47,735 bases of DNA from Anaerozeibacter quisquiliarum (GTDB taxonomy: Bacteria > Bacillota > Clostridia > Christensenellales > Aristaeellaceae), in the NCBI GenBank assembly GCA_051162045.1, contig JBISDI010000030.1, one strand, 5' to 3'. This document shows, in pieces, positions 24,986 to 34,600 of the stretch (the stretch's first letter is position 1; every line of letters begins with the position of its first letter). A model generated the notes under the pieces. That model did no database searches. It was not told where the DNA came from and worked only from the letters and a program-made list of their open reading frames with translations. The position numbers and the translations under genes are program-made.

Positions 24986-25231
24986 GTCAACGCCCCCTTC
25001 GGCTTAAACCGAGTATAACATGCGTGCCGCGACGAAGCAATGAAAATTCCCGATAACAATTCGGTTGCATGGCGACACATCGAGTCGTCTTCCGAACAGA
25101 CCCGCATGCCCCTAACCCATGGGGAGCCCGGGCGGACGCAGCCCTCCCGGGGACGCGTCCGCCGACCTGCGCGAAGGACGTGGACGCGATTGCGACAAAG
25201 GGCGGGCCGCAGCCAGATGCGCGTGAAAGGC

Positions 25232-25260
25232 TTGCCAACCGCCCCAAAATCCGATACAAT
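25232..25260 (+). promoter_or_regulatory. Promoter of the frr-polC gene cluster
   Basis: TTGCCA (25232-25237), a 17-base spacer and TACAAT (25255-25260), 46 bases before frr. No other strong promoter is seen until secA. Confidence 0.75.
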
Positions 25261-25306
25261 AAGGGGTAAGCATTGAAGCGCATCGCGCAAATTAGGAGGT
25301 ACGAGG

Positions 25307-25864
25307 ATGTATAAGGAGCGAATCAAGGCCGCCGGCGAAAAAATGGACAAGACCATCGCGGTCGTCAAGCGCGACCTGTCCACGCTGCGCGCCGGGCGCG
25401 CCAACCCGCAAATCCTGGACCGCATCACCGTCGACTACTACGGCACGCCCACCCCGCTCAACCAGCTGGGCAACATCTCCTCGCCCGAACCGCGGCTGCT
25501 GGTGATCGCGCCCTGGGAATCGAAACTGATCTCGGCGATCGAGAAGGAGATCCAGAAGTCGGACATCGGCATCAACCCGTCCAACGACGGCAAGGTGATC
25601 CGGTTGCTCGTGCCCGAGCTCAACGAGGAGCGCCGCAGGGACCTGTGCAAGCAGGTCAAGAAGCAGGTCGAGGAGGGCAAGGTAGCCATCCGCGCGATCC
25701 GCCGCGACGCGATGGAAGACCTCAAGAAGATGAAGAAGGACACGCAAATCACCGAGGACGACCTGAAGGTGGGCGAGACCGAGCTGCAAAAGGTAACCGA
25801 TCAGCACATCAAGGACATCGAAAAGGTCGGCGAGAACAAGGAAAAGGAGATCATGTCGGTCTGA
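25307..25864 (+). CDS. frr: Ribosome recycling factor
   Basis: A 185-residue factor that, with EF-G, splits post-termination ribosomes. The family pattern is complete: KDLSTLRAGRANP-type stretch (RDLSTLRAGRANPQILD), VDYYGTPTPLNQLGNIS, SDIGINPSNDGKVIRLLVPELNEERRRDLCKQVKK and the C-terminal DDLKVGETELQKVTDQHIKDIEK. Start ATG 25307 follows TAGGAGGT. It is the first gene of a long tightly packed cluster, and its stop codon overlaps the next start (TGATG). Confidence 0.98.
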   Translation: MYKERIKAAGEKMDKTIAVVKRDLSTLRAGRANPQILDRITVDYYGTPTPLNQLGNISSPEPRLLVIAPWESKLISAIEKEIQKSDIGINPSNDGKVIRLLVPELNEERRRDLCKQVKKQVEEGKVAIRAIRRDAMEDLKKMKKDTQITEDDLKVGETELQKVTDQHIKDIEKVGENKEKEIMSV

Positions 25865-26079
25865 TGGACGATCGAGAGCTGTTGGGCCTGACGCTCGGCG
25901 AGGCGCTGCGCCGCATGGCGGATGCGGGCCATGATCCGACGCTCGCCTACACCGCCGCGCCGCGCGCCGATGGCTCGGGCGAGGCGCGGGTGGTGCGCGT
26001 GACGGGCGACGCGCTGGTCGCGGCGCGCTTCCCGGGGGCTGCGGACACGGCCGCCCGCCCCGCGAAGGTGGATTCATGA
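25864..26079 (+). CDS. Small PASTA-like protein between frr and uppS
   Basis: A 71-residue protein. It shares one base with the frr stop (TGATG) and overlaps uppS by four (ATGA), so it is translationally coupled on both sides, which argues it is real. Residues 1-25 (LLGLTLGEALRRMADAGHDPTLAYT) resemble half of a PASTA domain, and a short beta stretch (EARVVRVTGDALVAARFP) follows. I know similar small unnamed genes at this position in clostridial genomes, but no function. No membrane segment. Confidence 0.7.
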   Translation: MDDRELLGLTLGEALRRMADAGHDPTLAYTAAPRADGSGEARVVRVTGDALVAARFPGAADTAARPAKVDS

Positions 26080-26861
26080 ACCTTCCCGCGCGCCTGACCG
26101 CGCTGATCGGCAAGGCCGCCTACGCGCTGCGCCGGCGCGGCCCGGCCCGCGTCGGCCTGCCCCCGAAGCTGCCGCGCCATGTGGCGATCGTGATGGACGG
26201 CAACGGCCGCTGGGCTTCACAGCGCGGACTGCCCCGCTCGGCGGGGCACTCGGCGGGTACCGAGGCGCTGCGCGAAATCATCCGCGCCGCCAGCAATTGG
26301 GGGATCGAGGCGCTGTCGATCTACGCCTTCTCGACCGAGAACTGGGCGCGTCCGCCCGCCGAGGTCGAGGCGCTGATGGACCTGCTCCTTGTATATTTCT
26401 TAAGCGAAATCGACGAGTTGGATCGGGAGAACGTGCGCATCCTGATTCTGGGCGACGTGGACGGCCTGCCCGAGCGGCAGCGCGACGCGGTGGGCAACGC
26501 GATGGAGCGCACCGCCGGCAATACCGGCCTCACGCTCGGCATCGCGCTCAACTACGGCGGCCGGCGCGAGCTGACCGAGGCGGCGCGGCAGCTGATGCGC
26601 GCGGCGCTGTCGGGCACGCTTAAGCCTGATGAACTCACGCCCGAGCACTTCGCCGACTGCCTGTACACGCGGGGCCTGCCCGATGTGGACCTGTTCATCC
26701 GCACCAGCGGCGAGATGCGCACCTCGAACTTCCTGCCGTGGCAACTGGCGTACGCCGAGATGGTGTTCAACCCCGTGCTGTGGCCCGACTACACGCGCGA
26801 CGTGTTCCTCGGCGATCTGTGGATCTTCGCGGAGCGCGATCGGCGCTTCGGAAAGGTTTAA
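26076..26861 (+). CDS. uppS: Isoprenyl transferase (undecaprenyl diphosphate synthase)
   Basis: A 261-residue cis-prenyltransferase that makes the C55 lipid carrier for cell-wall synthesis. Motifs: HVAIVMDGNGRWASQRGLPRSAGH (with the catalytic Asp), ALSIYAFSTENWARP, LTLGIALNYGGRREL, DVDLFIRTSGEMRTSNFLPWQLAYAEM and WPDY. All the basic residues that bind diphosphate appear kept. The N-terminal extension of about 25 residues before the core is basic. It overlaps its neighbours at both ends. Confidence 0.97.
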   Translation: MNLPARLTALIGKAAYALRRRGPARVGLPPKLPRHVAIVMDGNGRWASQRGLPRSAGHSAGTEALREIIRAASNWGIEALSIYAFSTENWARPPAEVEALMDLLLVYFLSEIDELDRENVRILILGDVDGLPERQRDAVGNAMERTAGNTGLTLGIALNYGGRRELTEAARQLMRAALSGTLKPDELTPEHFADCLYTRGLPDVDLFIRTSGEMRTSNFLPWQLAYAEMVFNPVLWPDYTRDVFLGDLWIFAERDRRFGKV

Positions 26862-27739
26862 TGCCCATGGCTGATACCGACAAGCGATTGACCGAGGTTC
26901 TCAAGCGGCGCACGACCGGCATCCTGCTGGCTGCGGCGCTGCTTGCGCTGTGGTACGTTCAAGGCTGGCCGCTGCGCGTCGGCCTCATGCTGATGATGGT
27001 GCTGTCGGTTCACGAGATGCAAAGCGCGTTCGCGGCGCGCGGCGCAAAACCCGCGCGCTTTGCGGGCCTCGTCTACGCGGCGCTGGCCATGCCGGCCTAC
27101 CTGTTCTACGGCACGGGCGCGCTCGCGCCGCTGACGGTGCTGATGTGCGTCGCCGCTCTGACCGCCATCGTGCTGCGTGGCGAGGCGGACTTCGAATCCG
27201 CGGCGGCCACGCTGTTCCCGCTGTTCTATCCCGGCCTGCCGCTCGCGCTGCTGTTCCCGCTGATGGACATCGAGCCGCGGCTGCTAGGCACGGTGATGAT
27301 CGGCCTGAGCTTCTTGGTGGCGCTGGTCAACGACATCGCGGCCTACGAGGTGGGCCGTCGCTACGGCCGCACCAAGCTGTGCCCGGCGCTCAGCCCCAAG
27401 AAGACGGTCGAGGGCGCATTGGCCGGGGTCGCCGCTTCGGTCGCGATTGCCCTCGCCGTGCCGCCGGTCGCCGAATGGGCGACCCGCATTGTGCCCGCCG
27501 CCGCGCCCTTCCAGGCGGCACTGCCGCCTTTTTGGCACTTCGCGCTGATCGGGCTGCTGGGCGGGCTGGCCGCGCCGCTGGGCGACCTGACCGCCTCGAT
27601 GGTCAAGCGCCACTGCGGCATCAAGGACTACGGCAACCTCTTCCCCGGCCACGGCGGCATGCTCGACCGCATCGACAGCGTGGTGTTCACCGGGGCGATG
27701 GTTCACATCTACTGCGCGCTGGTGCTGAAGTTGTTGTGA
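26861..27739 (+). CDS. cdsA: Phosphatidate cytidylyltransferase
   Basis: A 292-residue membrane enzyme that makes CDP-diacylglycerol from CTP and phosphatidate, the branch point of phospholipid synthesis. About eight hydrophobic helices are seen. The C-terminal signature is SPKKTVEGALAG followed by LGDLTASMVKRHCGIKDYGNLFPGHGGMLDRIDSVVF, diagnostic for the CdsA family. The start at 26861 shares one base with the uppS stop (TAATG); ATG 26867 is a close alternative. Family identity is secure. Confidence 0.95.
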   Translation: MPMADTDKRLTEVLKRRTTGILLAAALLALWYVQGWPLRVGLMLMMVLSVHEMQSAFAARGAKPARFAGLVYAALAMPAYLFYGTGALAPLTVLMCVAALTAIVLRGEADFESAAATLFPLFYPGLPLALLFPLMDIEPRLLGTVMIGLSFLVALVNDIAAYEVGRRYGRTKLCPALSPKKTVEGALAGVAASVAIALAVPPVAEWATRIVPAAAPFQAALPPFWHFALIGLLGGLAAPLGDLTASMVKRHCGIKDYGNLFPGHGGMLDRIDSVVFTGAMVHIYCALVLKLL

Positions 27740-27755
27740 GGCAGCCAACGGGGGC

Positions 27756-27774
27756 GGGCGACCACGGGTCGCCC
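27756..27774. repeat. Short REP-like hairpin between cdsA and dxr
   Basis: GGGCGACC-ACG-GGTCGCCC, a perfect 8-bp stem in a GGGGC...GCCCC context. A similar design occurs after prfB at 40250-40269, suggesting a dispersed element with variable stem sequence. Confidence 0.6.
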
Positions 27775-27807
27775 CTGCGGCCTCCGTTCATGAAAGGACA
27801 TATCTTA

Positions 27808-28950
27808 TTGCGTAGCATAGCCATCTTGGGCGCGACCGGCTCGATCGGGACGCAGGCCGCCGACCTCGTTGAACGGCACGGGGCGCGCTTCCGCGCGCAG
27901 GTCCTGGCCGCGCATTCAAATGCGGAACAATTGTTCGCGCTGGCGCGCAGGCTGGGGCCCGACGCCTGCGCGCTGGTGACCGAGCCGGAGGCCATCCCCG
28001 ACGATCTCAAACACATCGAGTGGTTCTTCGGCGAGGACGCCGCCTGCCGCGCGCTTCGCGCCCTGCGCCCCGACGACGTGCTGGCCGCGGTGGTGGGCAT
28101 CGCGGGGCTTTCCGCGGTGATGACCGCGCTTGACACCTCGAAGCGGGTGCTGCTGGCAAACAAAGAAGCGTTGGTGACCGGCGGGGCGCTGGTCACCGAG
28201 GCCGCGCGCGCGCGCGGCGTCAAGCTGCTGCCGGTGGACAGCGAGCACAGCGCGGTCTTCCAGTGCCTCGAGGCCGCGCTCGGCAATGAGATATCCCGGC
28301 TGATCCTGACCGCGTCGGGCGGCGCGCTGCGTTTGTTACCCGCGGAGGCGATCGAGCGCGCCGACGCCCGACAGGTGCTCAAACATCCCACCTGGTCGAT
28401 GGGCGCGAAGATCACGGTCGATTGCGCCAGCATGATGAACAAGGGCCTTGAGGTGATCGAGGCGCACCACCTGTTCGGCATATCGCCCGACAAAATCGAA
28501 GTGGTGATCCACCCGGAGTCGATCATACACTCGATGGTGGAGTTTTCGGATTCCGCGGTGCTGGCGCAGTTGGGCGCGCCCGACATGCGCGTGGCGATCG
28601 GCTACGCGATGGGCTACCCCGAGCGCGTGCCGTTCGGCGGGGAGAAACTGGATTTCGCAAAGCTCGGTCGGCTGACGTTTGAAGCGCCCGACCACGCGCG
28701 TTTTCCCTGCCTGGGTTACGCGACAGAGGCGCTCAAGGCCGGCGGCGTCTATCCGATCGCGCTGAACGGCGCGAACGAGGCGGCAGTGTACGCCTTCCTC
28801 GCAGGGCGCATCCCGTTCGGCGGCATCGCGCGCACCGTGCGCGCGGTGCTCGATGAGACGCCCGCCGCGACGATAAAAACGGTGGAGGACGTACACGAAG
28901 CCGACCGCGCCGCGCGCGAACGCGCGCAAGCCGTCATCGCCCGCATGTAG
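27808..28950 (+). CDS. dxr: 1-deoxy-D-xylulose 5-phosphate reductoisomerase
   Basis: A 380-residue enzyme of the MEP isoprenoid pathway, converting DXP to MEP with NADPH. Motifs: RSIAILGATGSIGTQ (nucleotide-binding), VLLANKEALVTGG, LLPVDSEHSAVFQCL, LTASGGALR, HPTWSMGAKITVDCASMMNKGLEVIEAHHLF and the substrate loop around IEVVIHPESIIHSMVEF. The start is taken as TTG 27808, which gives the family N-terminus (RSIAILGATG) with GAAAGGA nine bases upstream; ATG 27790 would add six residues and overlaps that Shine-Dalgarno sequence. Co-location with uppS and ispG groups three isoprenoid genes. Confidence 0.95.
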   Translation: MRSIAILGATGSIGTQAADLVERHGARFRAQVLAAHSNAEQLFALARRLGPDACALVTEPEAIPDDLKHIEWFFGEDAACRALRALRPDDVLAAVVGIAGLSAVMTALDTSKRVLLANKEALVTGGALVTEAARARGVKLLPVDSEHSAVFQCLEAALGNEISRLILTASGGALRLLPAEAIERADARQVLKHPTWSMGAKITVDCASMMNKGLEVIEAHHLFGISPDKIEVVIHPESIIHSMVEFSDSAVLAQLGAPDMRVAIGYAMGYPERVPFGGEKLDFAKLGRLTFEAPDHARFPCLGYATEALKAGGVYPIALNGANEAAVYAFLAGRIPFGGIARTVRAVLDETPAATIKTVEDVHEADRAARERAQAVIARM

Positions 28951-28995
28951 GGGCCCGCCCATTCCCCTTGCACCCCGACGCAGAAAGGAAATCGC

Positions 28996-30582
28996 ATGAC
29001 AACCATCCCCTATCTCCTATTGGCGCTCGTCGTCATCGGCCTGATGATCTTCATCCATGAGCTCGGCCATTATCTGGCGGGGCGGGCGAGCGGCATCGGC
29101 GTGGTGGAGTTCTCGATCGGCTTCGGGCCGCGGCTGGTCAGCTGGCGGCGCGGCTGCACAATCTACTCGGTCCGGCTGCTGATCCCGCTGGGCGGGTTTT
29201 GCAAATTCGCGGGCGAGGACGAAGCCGAGCACTGGTATCCGGTGCCCCGCGTGGCCGCGCTGACCGACGCCCCGGCGCGCGAGGCCGGCATGCGGCCGGG
29301 CGACATCGTGCGGCGCGCCCAGGAAACCGAGATACCCTTCGACGCCGCGGGCGCGGAGCTGCTGAATGAGTGCATCCGCGAGGCGGGCGAAGCGCCGCTC
29401 AAGCTCATGATCGAGCGGGACGGCGCGCCGATCGAGCTGACCGTCAAGCCCCGGCTGATCGCGGGCGAGGCGCAAATTGGGGCGCTGCTTGAGCGCGTCG
29501 ACGACTGCGCGCTGCCGCGCGTGGTTCACGCCGAAAACCCCGGCGCGCTTATGCCCGGCGACCTGATCGTCAAGGTCGGGCGTCGGCCCATCGAGCACAG
29601 CCCGTCGGGCGCGATGGCGGTGAACCGGCTGCTGGACAGGGCCGACGGCTCGCCGCTTTACTTCACCGTGGAGCGGGGCGGGCGGCTGCTCGCGATGACG
29701 GCCGCACCGGGCAAGCTTGCGCTCGGCAACACGAGCCACCCGCTGCCGGGCGAAGGGACGGCCCGCTCGCGTCCGCGCACCTTCAATCAGGTGTCGGTGG
29801 GCAGGCGCATGGCGACGATCTTCGCAGGCCCCTTCATGAACTTCGTGCTGGCCTTCGGCGCGGCGCTCGTGTTCTGGCTGGCGTTCGGCTTCCTATTCTC
29901 GGCCCCGAAGGTGGCGGACGTCGACCCGCAGATGAACGCGGCGGCGGCCGGCATGCGGCCCGGCGACGTGATCGTCGAGGTTGCGGGCGAGGTGATCGCC
30001 TACAGCGGCGAGGGCACGCGCCGATTGCTGGACCGCATCGCGGCCGCCGATCCGAACGAGCCGATCGCGCTGACCGTCGATCGGGCGGGCGAGAAGGTCG
30101 AACTGGCGGTGCGCCCGACCCAGACCCCGGACGGCTGGCGGATCGGGATCATGCTGGGCGCCGAGGTGTATTACCCCAGCCTGCCCGAGGCGCTGCGCCA
30201 GAGCTTCATCTCGGTCAAGCAGGCGTCGCTGGCGATCGTCCGCGCGTTCCGCGCCATGCTGACCACCGGCGAGGGGCTGGATCAGACCGCGGGGCCGGTC
30301 GGGCTGGTCTCGATCATGACCGAGGAGGTCAAGCAGGGCGGCGCGTCGATGCTGCTCAATCTGATCTTGGTGATCTCGGTCAACTTCGGGATCATGAACC
30401 TGTTGCCGCTGCCGGCGCTCGACGGCGGGCGACTGGCGTTCCTGCTGGTCGAGGCCATCCGCCGCAAGCCGGTCAAGCCCGAGCACGAGGCCTGGGTACA
30501 CGCGGTCGGCTTGATGCTGTTCATGGCGCTGTTTGCGGTGGTGACCTTCCGCGACGTGGCGCGGTTATTTACGGGGAGATAA
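28996..30582 (+). CDS. rseP: RseP/RasP site-2 protease with extra PDZ-like domains
   Basis: A 528-residue intramembrane zinc metalloprotease (M50) that cleaves membrane anti-sigma factors and signal-peptide remnants. HELGH is at residues 21-25 in the first helix, GGFCKFAGEDE at 66-76, the second helix (RMATIFAGPFMNFVLAFGAALVFWLAF) at 271-297, and the third zinc ligand region NLLPLPALDGGRL near residue 465. A PDZ domain follows helix 2 at about 305-375, as usual. Unusually, about 180 residues are inserted between residues 77 and 262. They hold two more PDZ-like units (DAPAREAGMRPGDIV at 91-105 and ENPGALMPGDLIVKVG at 180-195). Usual Gram-positive members are about 350-430 residues. AAAGGA precedes ATG 28996. 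Confidence 0.92.
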   Translation: MTTIPYLLLALVVIGLMIFIHELGHYLAGRASGIGVVEFSIGFGPRLVSWRRGCTIYSVRLLIPLGGFCKFAGEDEAEHWYPVPRVAALTDAPAREAGMRPGDIVRRAQETEIPFDAAGAELLNECIREAGEAPLKLMIERDGAPIELTVKPRLIAGEAQIGALLERVDDCALPRVVHAENPGALMPGDLIVKVGRRPIEHSPSGAMAVNRLLDRADGSPLYFTVERGGRLLAMTAAPGKLALGNTSHPLPGEGTARSRPRTFNQVSVGRRMATIFAGPFMNFVLAFGAALVFWLAFGFLFSAPKVADVDPQMNAAAAGMRPGDVIVEVAGEVIAYSGEGTRRLLDRIAAADPNEPIALTVDRAGEKVELAVRPTQTPDGWRIGIMLGAEVYYPSLPEALRQSFISVKQASLAIVRAFRAMLTTGEGLDQTAGPVGLVSIMTEEVKQGGASMLLNLILVISVNFGIMNLLPLPALDGGRLAFLLVEAIRRKPVKPEHEAWVHAVGLMLFMALFAVVTFRDVARLFTGR

Positions 30583-30583
30583 G

Positions 30584-31624
30584 ATGACAAAACAAGTTAC
30601 AGCGGGAGGCGTCACAATCGGCGGCGGCGCAGATGTTACGGTGCAGTCGATGACCAACACCGATACCGCCGACGCCGAGGCCACGCTCGCGCAGATTATA
30701 AGGCTCCATCAGGCCGGCTGCCAGCTGGTGCGCGTGACGGTCAACACCGATAAAGCCGCCGCCGCGCTGCCCAAGCTGGTCGGCCTCAGCCCGGTGCCGC
30801 TCGTCGCCGACATCCACTTCAACCACCGCCTGGCGATTCGCGCGGCCGAGGCCGGCATCGCCAAGCTGCGGATCAACCCCGGCAACATCGGAGGCGAGGC
30901 GCATGTGCGGGAACTGGCCGACTGCCTCAGGGTGCATCGCATACCGGTGCGCATCGGCGTCAACGCCGGCTCGCTCGAAAAGGAGCTGCTGCGCAAGCAT
31001 GGCGCGCCCACCCCGGCGGCGCTGGTCGAGAGCGCGCTAAACCACGCGCGGCTGCTCGAAAAATATGGATTTAACGACATCGTGCTGTCGGTGAAGGCGT
31101 CGAGCGCGCGCGCGACCGTCGACGCCTATCGGTTGGCCTCCAAGGCCTGCGACTACCCGCTGCACATCGGGGTGACCGAGGCCGGAACCGGCGAGCTCGG
31201 CATCGTCAAGTCGGCGGCGGCGCTGGGCGCGTTGCTGCTGGACGGCATCGGCGACACGCTGCGCGTGTCGCTGACCGGCGACCCGGTGCCCGAGGTCCAA
31301 GCCGGCATCGCCATCCTGCGCGCGGTGGGGCTCAGGCGCGACTTCGTCGAGGTAATCAGCTGCCCCACCTGCGGCCGCACCGAGATCGACGTCGAGGGCA
31401 TCGCGCGGCGCGTCCAGCTATCCACCTCCCACATCGACAAACCGCTCAAGGTGGCCGTGATGGGCTGCGTGGTCAACGGGCCGGGCGAGGCGCGCGAGGC
31501 CGACTGCGGCATAGCGGGCGGGTCGGACGGCGGCGTGTTATTTGTGAAAGGCCAACCGCCGCACAAGGTGGAGGGCGATTTGTACGAGGCGCTGATGGAG
31601 GAAGTACGGAGGTTGACTGACTAG
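30584..31624 (+). CDS. ispG: 4-hydroxy-3-methylbut-2-en-1-yl diphosphate synthase
   Basis: A 346-residue MEP-pathway Fe-S enzyme that reduces MEcPP to HMBPP. The TIM-barrel half has VQSMTNTDTADAEATLAQI, LVADIHFNHRLAI and KLRINPGNIG. The C-terminal 4Fe-4S domain has ISCPTCGRTEID (two Cys) and VAVMGCVVNGPGEAREAD (third Cys, with the conserved Glu ligand region). The length is normal for the short bacterial form. It begins two bases after rseP and abuts polC. AGCGGG-type N-terminus (KQVTAGGVTIGGG) matches the family. Confidence 0.97.
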   Translation: MTKQVTAGGVTIGGGADVTVQSMTNTDTADAEATLAQIIRLHQAGCQLVRVTVNTDKAAAALPKLVGLSPVPLVADIHFNHRLAIRAAEAGIAKLRINPGNIGGEAHVRELADCLRVHRIPVRIGVNAGSLEKELLRKHGAPTPAALVESALNHARLLEKYGFNDIVLSVKASSARATVDAYRLASKACDYPLHIGVTEAGTGELGIVKSAAALGALLLDGIGDTLRVSLTGDPVPEVQAGIAILRAVGLRRDFVEVISCPTCGRTEIDVEGIARRVQLSTSHIDKPLKVAVMGCVVNGPGEAREADCGIAGGSDGGVLFVKGQPPHKVEGDLYEALMEEVRRLTD

Positions 31625-34600
31625 ATGTGGACCGAACTGCTCAGGCCCTTGGCCCCGGCGCTGGTCGGGAGCCTGACGCTCGACAAGGCGCTGGCCTCGC
31701 GCGGCGGCGACCGGCTCACCGTGTGCCTGAACGCTGCGCGGCTGCTGACCGACCAGGAGTACGCGGGCATCCTGGACGCGCTGCGCGCAGGTCTCCCCGG
31801 CCTGACCGTCAAGCTGCGCATCGCCTATCCGGCGCTCAAGGAGGCGGTGCTCGCCAACGTCGCGTCGGTTTCCGGGTTTGTGACCGGGTTGCTCGCGCGC
31901 GAGCTGCCGGGCGCGCTGCCCTATTTGCGCTCGGGCGATGCCCTCTGGCGGCTGACGGATGGACGGCTGCGTGTGCCGGTGGCCGATGAACTGGGCGAGT
32001 CGTACCTCGTCAAGCAGGGCGCGGACGAGCGCCTCGCCGGGCTGATGAAGGCGCTGTTCGGCGTCCAGGTGCGCGTGGTGTTCGAGGTGACGGGCGACAT
32101 GGAGCGGCGCATGGCCGCCATCCGGGAGAGGCGCGCCGAAGAAGAAGCGCGCATGGCCGCCGACCAGGAATTGCTGGCCGCGCAGGCCGCCGCCAAGGAA
32201 AAGCCGGCGGCCCGGCAGCCCTTCGGCAAGCCGATCGAGGGCGACGGGCTTGCGATCAGCGAACTCACCGAGCACAGCGGCCGCGTGATCCTCAAGGGCG
32301 AGGTGGTCTCGTTCGACAGCCGCGACCTCAAGAACGGCGCGACCAAGCTCGTCACCTTCGCGCTGACCGACTATACGGGTACGGTTGCCTGCAAGCTGTT
32401 CCTCGGCGGCAAACGCGGCCAGGAGAATCCCGCCGAGGCGCAAAAGCAGTTCGAGCAGCTGACCGGGGTCGTCAAGTTGGGCGCGTGGGTCAAGGCGCGC
32501 GGCGATTACGCCTACGATGAATTTCAGCGCGAGATGACGCTGCGCGTCGTCGACCTCGTGAAGGCCGGCGCGCCGCCCGCGCGGACGGATCATGCGCCGA
32601 GCAAGCGCGTGGAGCTGCACGCGCACACCCAGATGAGCGCCATGGACGCCTGCGTCTCGCCGACCGACCTGATCGCGCGCGCGGCGGCCTGGGGCCACAA
32701 GGCGATCGCGATCACCGACCACGGCGTGGTGCAGGCCTTCCCCGAGGCGTTCGGCGCGGCCAGAAAAAAGGGCATTAAACTAATCCCGGGCTGCGAGGGC
32801 TACCTGATCGACGACCGCGCGGTGATCGTCAAGCAGGCCGACCAGCGCCCGGTCGCGGCCGCTTCCTTCGTGGTGCTGGACGTGGAGACCACCGGCCTGA
32901 GCCCCCGCACCGACACCATCATCGAGTTCGGCGCGGTGCGCTACGAGGACGGGCGCGAGGTGGCCGAGTTCAGCCAGCTGATTAACCCCGGCCGCGCCAT
33001 CCCCGCGCGCGTGGTCGAGATCACCGGCATCACCGACGCGATGGTTCAGGGCATGCCGCCTTTGTCCGACGTCATCCGCGATTTCCATCAGTTCTGCGAG
33101 GGCGCGGTGGTGTGCGCGCACAATGCCGACTTCGACTGGGCGTTCGTGTCGAAGGCCTTCGCCGAGCACGGCCTCGACGTCGGTCACCCGGTGCTCGACA
33201 CGCTGGCGCTGTCGCGCAACCTGCTCAAGGGGCAGAAGAGCCACAAGCTGGGCGCGGTGTGCAAGACGCTCGGCGTGTCGCTCAAGAACGCCCACCGCGC
33301 GGTACACGACGCGCGCGCGACCGCCGAGGCGCTGATGATTATGCTTAAGCGCGTCGACGGTCTCACGCGCCTGAACGACCTGAACAGCGCGTTCGACGGC
33401 GGCGTGGGATCGAGCCACCACGTCATCCTGCTGGCCGCGACGCAGGAGGGCATGGCCAACCTGTACCGGCTGGTTAGCGAGGCGCATCTGAAAAACTTCC
33501 ACCGCAACCCGCGCATCCCGCGCGCGCTGATCGAGCGCCACCGCGAGGGTCTGATCGTGGGCTCGGCCTGCGAGTCGGGCGAGCTGTTTCGCGCGGTGCT
33601 TCAGGGGCGCAGCGCCGCGGATTTGAAGAAAATCGCCTCGTTCTACGACTACCTCGAGATCCAGCCGATCGGCAACAACGAGTTCTTGCTGCGCGAGGGC
33701 GCGGTGGAGAATGCCGCCGGCCTGCGCGCCATCAACAAGCGGATCGTGCAATTGGGCGAGGAGCTGAACATTCCGGTCTGCGCGACCGGCGACGTGCACT
33801 TTCTCGAACCGCGCGACCATGTGTTCCGCGCGATCCTGATGAACGCCAAGGGCTTTGAAGACGCCGACTTCCAGCCGCCCCTGTACCTGCGCACCACGGG
33901 CGAGATGCTCGAGGAGTTTGCGTACCTCGGCGACGAGACCGCGCGCCGGGTGGTGATCGAAGCGCCGAACGCCATCGCCGAGCGCGTGGGGGAATTGACG
34001 GTGTTCCTGCCCCACCCCGAAGGGAAGGAAACCTTCCAGCCCTATTGGGACTATGCCGAGGACGACATCCGCCGGCTGACCGAGGAAAAGGCGCGCGCCG
34101 TCTACGGCGATCCGGTGCCCGACATCGTGCGCGCGCGCATCGACAAGGAGCTGAAATCGATCATCGGCTACGGCTTCTCGACGCTGTACGACATCGCGGT
34201 TAAGCTGGTGGCCAAGTCGCTTTCGGACGGCTACATCGTGGGCTCGCGCGGCTCGGTGGGCTCGTCGTTCGTGGCGTGGACGACTGGCATCACCGAGGTC
34301 AACGCGCTGCCGCCCCATTACGTCTGCCCCGTCTGCCGGCACAGCGAGTTCGACGTGCCCGAAGGTTACGCCTGCGGGCTCGACCTGCCCGCGAAAAATT
34401 GCCCCGGCTGCGGCGCGAATATGAACCGCGACGGCTTCAACATCCCGTTCGAGGTGTTTTTGGGCTTCAAGGGCGACAAGGTGCCCGACATCGACCTGAA
34501 CTTCTCGGGCGAGTACCAGGCCCGCGCGCACGCCTACGTCAAGGAGCTGTTCGGCGCGGACAATGTGTTCCGCGCGGGCACGATCGGCACGATCGCCGAG

